DNA of 64,000 bases from Coriobacteriaceae bacterium (GTDB lineage Bacteria > Actinomycetota > Coriobacteriia > Coriobacteriales > Coriobacteriaceae): NCBI GenBank assembly GCA_902364975.1, contig CABJFQ010000004.1, forward strand, positions 1 to 64,000, given 5' to 3'. The translations under genes were made by a program, and so were the position numbers. Position 1 is the stretch's first letter. Each line of letters begins with the position of its first letter. Shown here piece by piece: positions 61,376 through 64,000 of the stretch. The notes below the pieces were generated by a model. It was not told the origin of the DNA and made no database searches. It saw only the letters and a program-made list of their open reading frames with translations.

Positions 61376-62455
61376 CTAGATCTTCGCAAGCTCCTCGGAG
61401 ATGACGCGGCAGACGTCCTCAGCCTGAGGCATCACGCCGTACATCTCGAAGAAGCCGTGGTCGCAGCCGCGATAGCGAATCGCGGTGACATCAACGCCCG
61501 CATCCTGCAGCCTCTTCGCGAACAGCTCATCCTGATAGCGCAGGTAGTCATACTCGGAAGAGATGATGACCGTGCGGGGGAACGCGCTCACGTCCTCCGC
61601 GAACAGGGCAGACACCCTCGGGTCGAGCATCTCCTCCGCATTGCCGTTGGTGTACATCAGCGGCAGGTCATCATTGGCATTGCGAATGCGATCCACCCTG
61701 CTCAAAGCCTCGATCCTCTGGTCGTTCACAATCTCATAGAGGTCATAGGACCATTCCTCCGGAACGGGGCCGCCGTCGACGAGCGGATACAGCTCGGCCA
61801 CGAGCTTGATCCTGTCCACATGGGACCCGTCGAGGACGACGGCGTTGGTCAGGCTTCCGCCCGCGGAGTCGCCAGCCACGGCGATCCGCGTCGCGTCAAC
61901 ACCCAGCTCATCCGCATGCTCGACAAGCCAGCCGAGCGTCTTCACGCAGTCCTCGACGCCACCGGGAAACATCGTTTCGGGAGACAGGCGGTACTCGGGG
62001 TAGACCGCAACACAACCCGTTCGCTCCGCGATGTCGCGCAGGCAGTTCTCGTACTGGCCGATGTTGCCAACCATAAAGCCGCCGCCATGGATGAACACGA
62101 GCGCGGCAGAACCGCTCTCGTGGCTCTCGGGCGTGAAGACGTGCAGGGGAATGCCCCTGTCGCCAAAATTCATGACGACGGTCTTCTTGGCAACACCCGC
62201 GCCCCTCACGACATGGGTCTCCTTGTTGGGCGCGGAGCGCCACGCGATCACGTCCACCGGCCCCGCCGGCGCCGGACCAGCAGCGAGCTTCGCGTGGGCG
62301 CGCGCATAGACGCGCGGATCGAGCACGTGCTCGCGCTCATCTCCCGGCACGGGCTTCAGTAGGAGCTTCAGCCCATTAGGCTCGACGACCTCCCTAGCTC
62401 CACGCTCAAGGACTTCAAGCTCGGAAGTGGGGTACTTTCTCTCCTCGGCGCCCAT
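61376..62455 (-). CDS. alpha/beta hydrolase, hormone-sensitive-lipase family
   Basis: Esterase of 359 residues. Oxyanion motif HGGGF (about 123-127), nucleophile Ser197 in GDSAGG, and the acid and His in SSEYDYLRYQDE and CDHGFFE near the C-terminus. No signal peptide, so cytoplasmic. It starts 2 bp after the aldo/keto reductase gene, so the two are coupled and may modify the same compound. Confidence 0.9.
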   Translation of the reverse strand: MGAEERKYPTSELEVLERGAREVVEPNGLKLLLKPVPGDEREHVLDPRVYARAHAKLAAGPAPAGPVDVIAWRSAPNKETHVVRGAGVAKKTVVMNFGDRGIPLHVFTPESHESGSAALVFIHGGGFMVGNIGQYENCLRDIAERTGCVAVYPEYRLSPETMFPGGVEDCVKTLGWLVEHADELGVDATRIAVAGDSAGGSLTNAVVLDGSHVDRIKLVAELYPLVDGGPVPEEWSYDLYEIVNDQRIEALSRVDRIRNANDDLPLMYTNGNAEEMLDPRVSALFAEDVSAFPRTVIISSEYDYLRYQDELFAKRLQDAGVDVTAIRYRGCDHGFFEMYGVMPQAEDVCRVISEELAKI

Positions 62456-62457
62456 GG

Positions 62458-63402
62458 CTAGCCGATCTTCAGCTCGTCAAGCTTGGCATCAAGCTTGGCC
62501 ATCTCATCGGCGGAAAGCTCCCACTCGAACGTCTCGCAGTTCTGAACCGCGTGGGCGTCCGTGCGCACGCCAACGAGCGCGGTGCCAACGTACTCCTTCT
62601 GGGTGCTCCAGTTCACGGCGACCTGTGCCACGGGTTTGTCGTGAGCCTCGGCTATCTCGTCCATGACCTTGAGCAGCTCCTGGACGCGAGAGAACTTGGG
62701 CTCCTGGAAGTAGTCGTAGAAGCCGGCGCGGACGTCGCCCTCCTCGAACTTCGGCAGCGCGCGGAACTTGCCCGACAGGATGCCTGCGCCAAGGGAGCCA
62801 TAGGTGAAGGAGTCGATGCCACGCTCGTAGCCCCACTTGATGAGGTCCTCGGAGGAGCGGTCAACCATAGAGTAGGGCGGCTGCTGGACATCAATCTGAG
62901 CGACCTTCTCGCACTCCTCGATCATCTCGGTCGTGAAGTTGGAGACGCCGATGTGGCGAATCTTGCCCTGCTCCTTGAGGAGCTGGAGGGCGCACATCGT
63001 CTCGGAGAACGGGGTCTTAGCGTCGGGCCAGTGCACGAAGTAGAAATCGATGTAGTCGGTGCGGAGGTTGCGCAGCGAGCTCTCGACCTCCCTCATGATG
63101 TTCTTGAACGAGGAGTCGCGGTCATAGCCGGCGGCGCTGGTGATCAGGCCAACCTTAGTCGAGAGCAGGTAGCTCTCTCGGTCGATGCCCCTGAGCGCGT
63201 TGCCGACGACCTTCTCGGACGTGCCGTTGCCATAGCACGGCGCGGTGTCAATGAGGTTGACGCCGTGATCGAGCATGGTGCGGATGGCGGACATGCTGGC
63301 GGCGTCATCGTTCTCACCAAAGGAGTCGCCGCCGATCGCCCAGGTGCCCACGGCGAGCTGGGAGACGTCAACGTCGGAGTTCTTGAGGTGCGTGTAGCGC
63401 AT
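62458..63402 (-). CDS. aldo/keto reductase
   Basis: NADPH-dependent reductase of 314 residues with the full tetrad: Asp52 and Tyr57 (DTAPCYG), Lys83 (STKVG) and His124 (FVHWPD). GGAGAG precedes the ATG. It lies between a mannose-family PTS gene and the hydrolase gene. Confidence 0.93.
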   Translation of the reverse strand: MRYTHLKNSDVDVSQLAVGTWAIGGDSFGENDDAASMSAIRTMLDHGVNLIDTAPCYGNGTSEKVVGNALRGIDRESYLLSTKVGLITSAAGYDRDSSFKNIMREVESSLRNLRTDYIDFYFVHWPDAKTPFSETMCALQLLKEQGKIRHIGVSNFTTEMIEECEKVAQIDVQQPPYSMVDRSSEDLIKWGYERGIDSFTYGSLGAGILSGKFRALPKFEEGDVRAGFYDYFQEPKFSRVQELLKVMDEIAEAHDKPVAQVAVNWSTQKEYVGTALVGVRTDAHAVQNCETFEWELSADEMAKLDAKLDELKIG

Positions 63403-63420
63403 ATTCTCTCCTTCTAATGG

Positions 63421-63457
63421 GGCGGCACGCGTCGAATGTCCTCGATCGCGTGCCGCC
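63421..63457 (-). terminator. hairpin after the PTS EIID gene
   Basis: GGCGGCACGCG and CGCGTGCCGCC form a perfect 11-bp stem just before the aldo/keto reductase ribosome binding site; no clear T-run, so it may only attenuate. Confidence 0.5.
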
Positions 63458-63499
63458 AGGAATTGCCTTGAACAGGCTTCGAATGATCCGGAAACCGCC

Positions 63500-64000
63500 T
63501 TATACGATGCCCACGAGGCCGAGGACGAGCGCCAGAACCATGATGCCGACCAGGATGATGTTGACGTTCACGTTCTTCTTGCGCAGGAGCCAGAGGACGA
63601 CGAGAGTAAGTCCCAGGGGCACGATGCCCTTGAAGATCGAGTCGAGGTAGGTCTGGATCATGACGGGGTCGGAGTCTTGAACCGGAATGGACAGGATCGT
63701 GTTGAATTGGACGTTCGCCGCAGTCATGGCGCCGATCATCACGAGGCCGATCGTGGAGGTCGCCTTGGTGATGAGCTTCATGAGGCCACCCTCGTACATC
63801 TCGGAGATGAAGTTGGTGCCCATGCTGAAGCCGAGGTAGGTCATGAAGTATCGGCAGAGGATCGACGGGATGTTGTAGATCAGCAGGAACATGATCGCGC
63901 CGAGGGGCGAGCCGCTCATGGCGAGGTTGATTCCGATGCCGGCGGCGATAACACGCAAGACGCCCCAGAAGATTGCGTCGCCGATGCCGGACATCGGGCC
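63500..64000 (-). CDS. mannose/fructose/sorbose family PTS EIID (5' end beyond window)
   Basis: The C-terminal 167 residues of an EIID protein: GIGDAIFWGVLRVIAAGIG, SPLGAIMFLL, then the C-terminal membrane hairpin with LRKKNVNVN. The frame is open at the window edge; full EIID proteins have about 270-300 residues, so the start lies beyond 64000. The neighbouring genes of the same system (EIIA, B, C) must be outside. Confidence 0.88.
   Translation of the reverse strand, partial: GPMSGIGDAIFWGVLRVIAAGIGINLAMSGSPLGAIMFLLIYNIPSILCRYFMTYLGFSMGTNFISEMYEGGLMKLITKATSTIGLVMIGAMTAANVQFNTILSIPVQDSDPVMIQTYLDSIFKGIVPLGLTLVVLWLLRKKNVNVNIILVGIMVLALVLGLVGIV

Overview
The window reads as a chromosomal stretch of a high-GC, Gram-positive, fermentative gut actinobacterium of the class Coriobacteriia, most likely Collinsella or a close relative. 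This is inferred from gene content, codon use and the mix of many PTS systems with a complete F-type ATP synthase. No rRNA, tRNA or CRISPR array was seen. Almost every gene has a clear Shine-Dalgarno site, and this was used to correct many starts. Several genes start with GTG or TTG.

Layout. 0-7 kb: phosphohexomutase, homocysteine methyltransferase, a DtxR-like regulator divergent from peptidase T, then murA followed by an LCP cell-wall ligase. 7-14 kb: the ATP synthase operon atpI-B-E-F-H-A-G-D-C (leftward) with a clear promoter. 14-21 kb: upp, glpK, a Sua5/TsaC protein, a HicAB module with its own operator, prmC with a large insertion, and prfA. 21-28 kb: an M20 peptidase, a polar amino-acid ABC importer, an aldose epimerase-like protein and a membrane protein of unknown function.

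28-34 kb: a prenylated-FMN decarboxylase locus. It holds a MerR regulator, a UbiX-type flavin prenyltransferase, a UbiD/LpdC-type decarboxylase, a DASS-type carboxylate transporter cut by an in-frame amber codon, and a gene that fuses an LpdD-like prFMN chaperone to an IPP-isomerase-like Nudix domain. The fusion links cofactor assembly physically to an enzyme acting on the C5 prenyl donor, and it is the most interesting item here.

34-43 kb: an MFS transporter, an alpha-glucoside PTS with a GH4 phospho-alpha-glucosidase and RpiR regulator, an LMW phosphatase, a DUF4143 ATPase flanked by direct repeats of about 240 bp, and pdxY with a TIGR04076 protein. 44-48 kb: a MarR-controlled heterodimeric ABC exporter. 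48-53 kb: a LysR regulator divergent from an SDR / OFA-type MFS / Gfo-Idh catabolic operon. 53-55 kb: tex. 55-61 kb: a DeoR-controlled Ula-type PTS bracketed by two transaldolase-like aldolases. 61-64 kb: a truncated HAD gene followed by a hydrolase / aldo-keto reductase / mannose-family PTS module that runs off the window.

Intergenic DNA is unusually rich in long palindromes. At least eight repeat or inverted-repeat families are present. Two of them show compensatory base changes between copies, which indicates selection for a fold.
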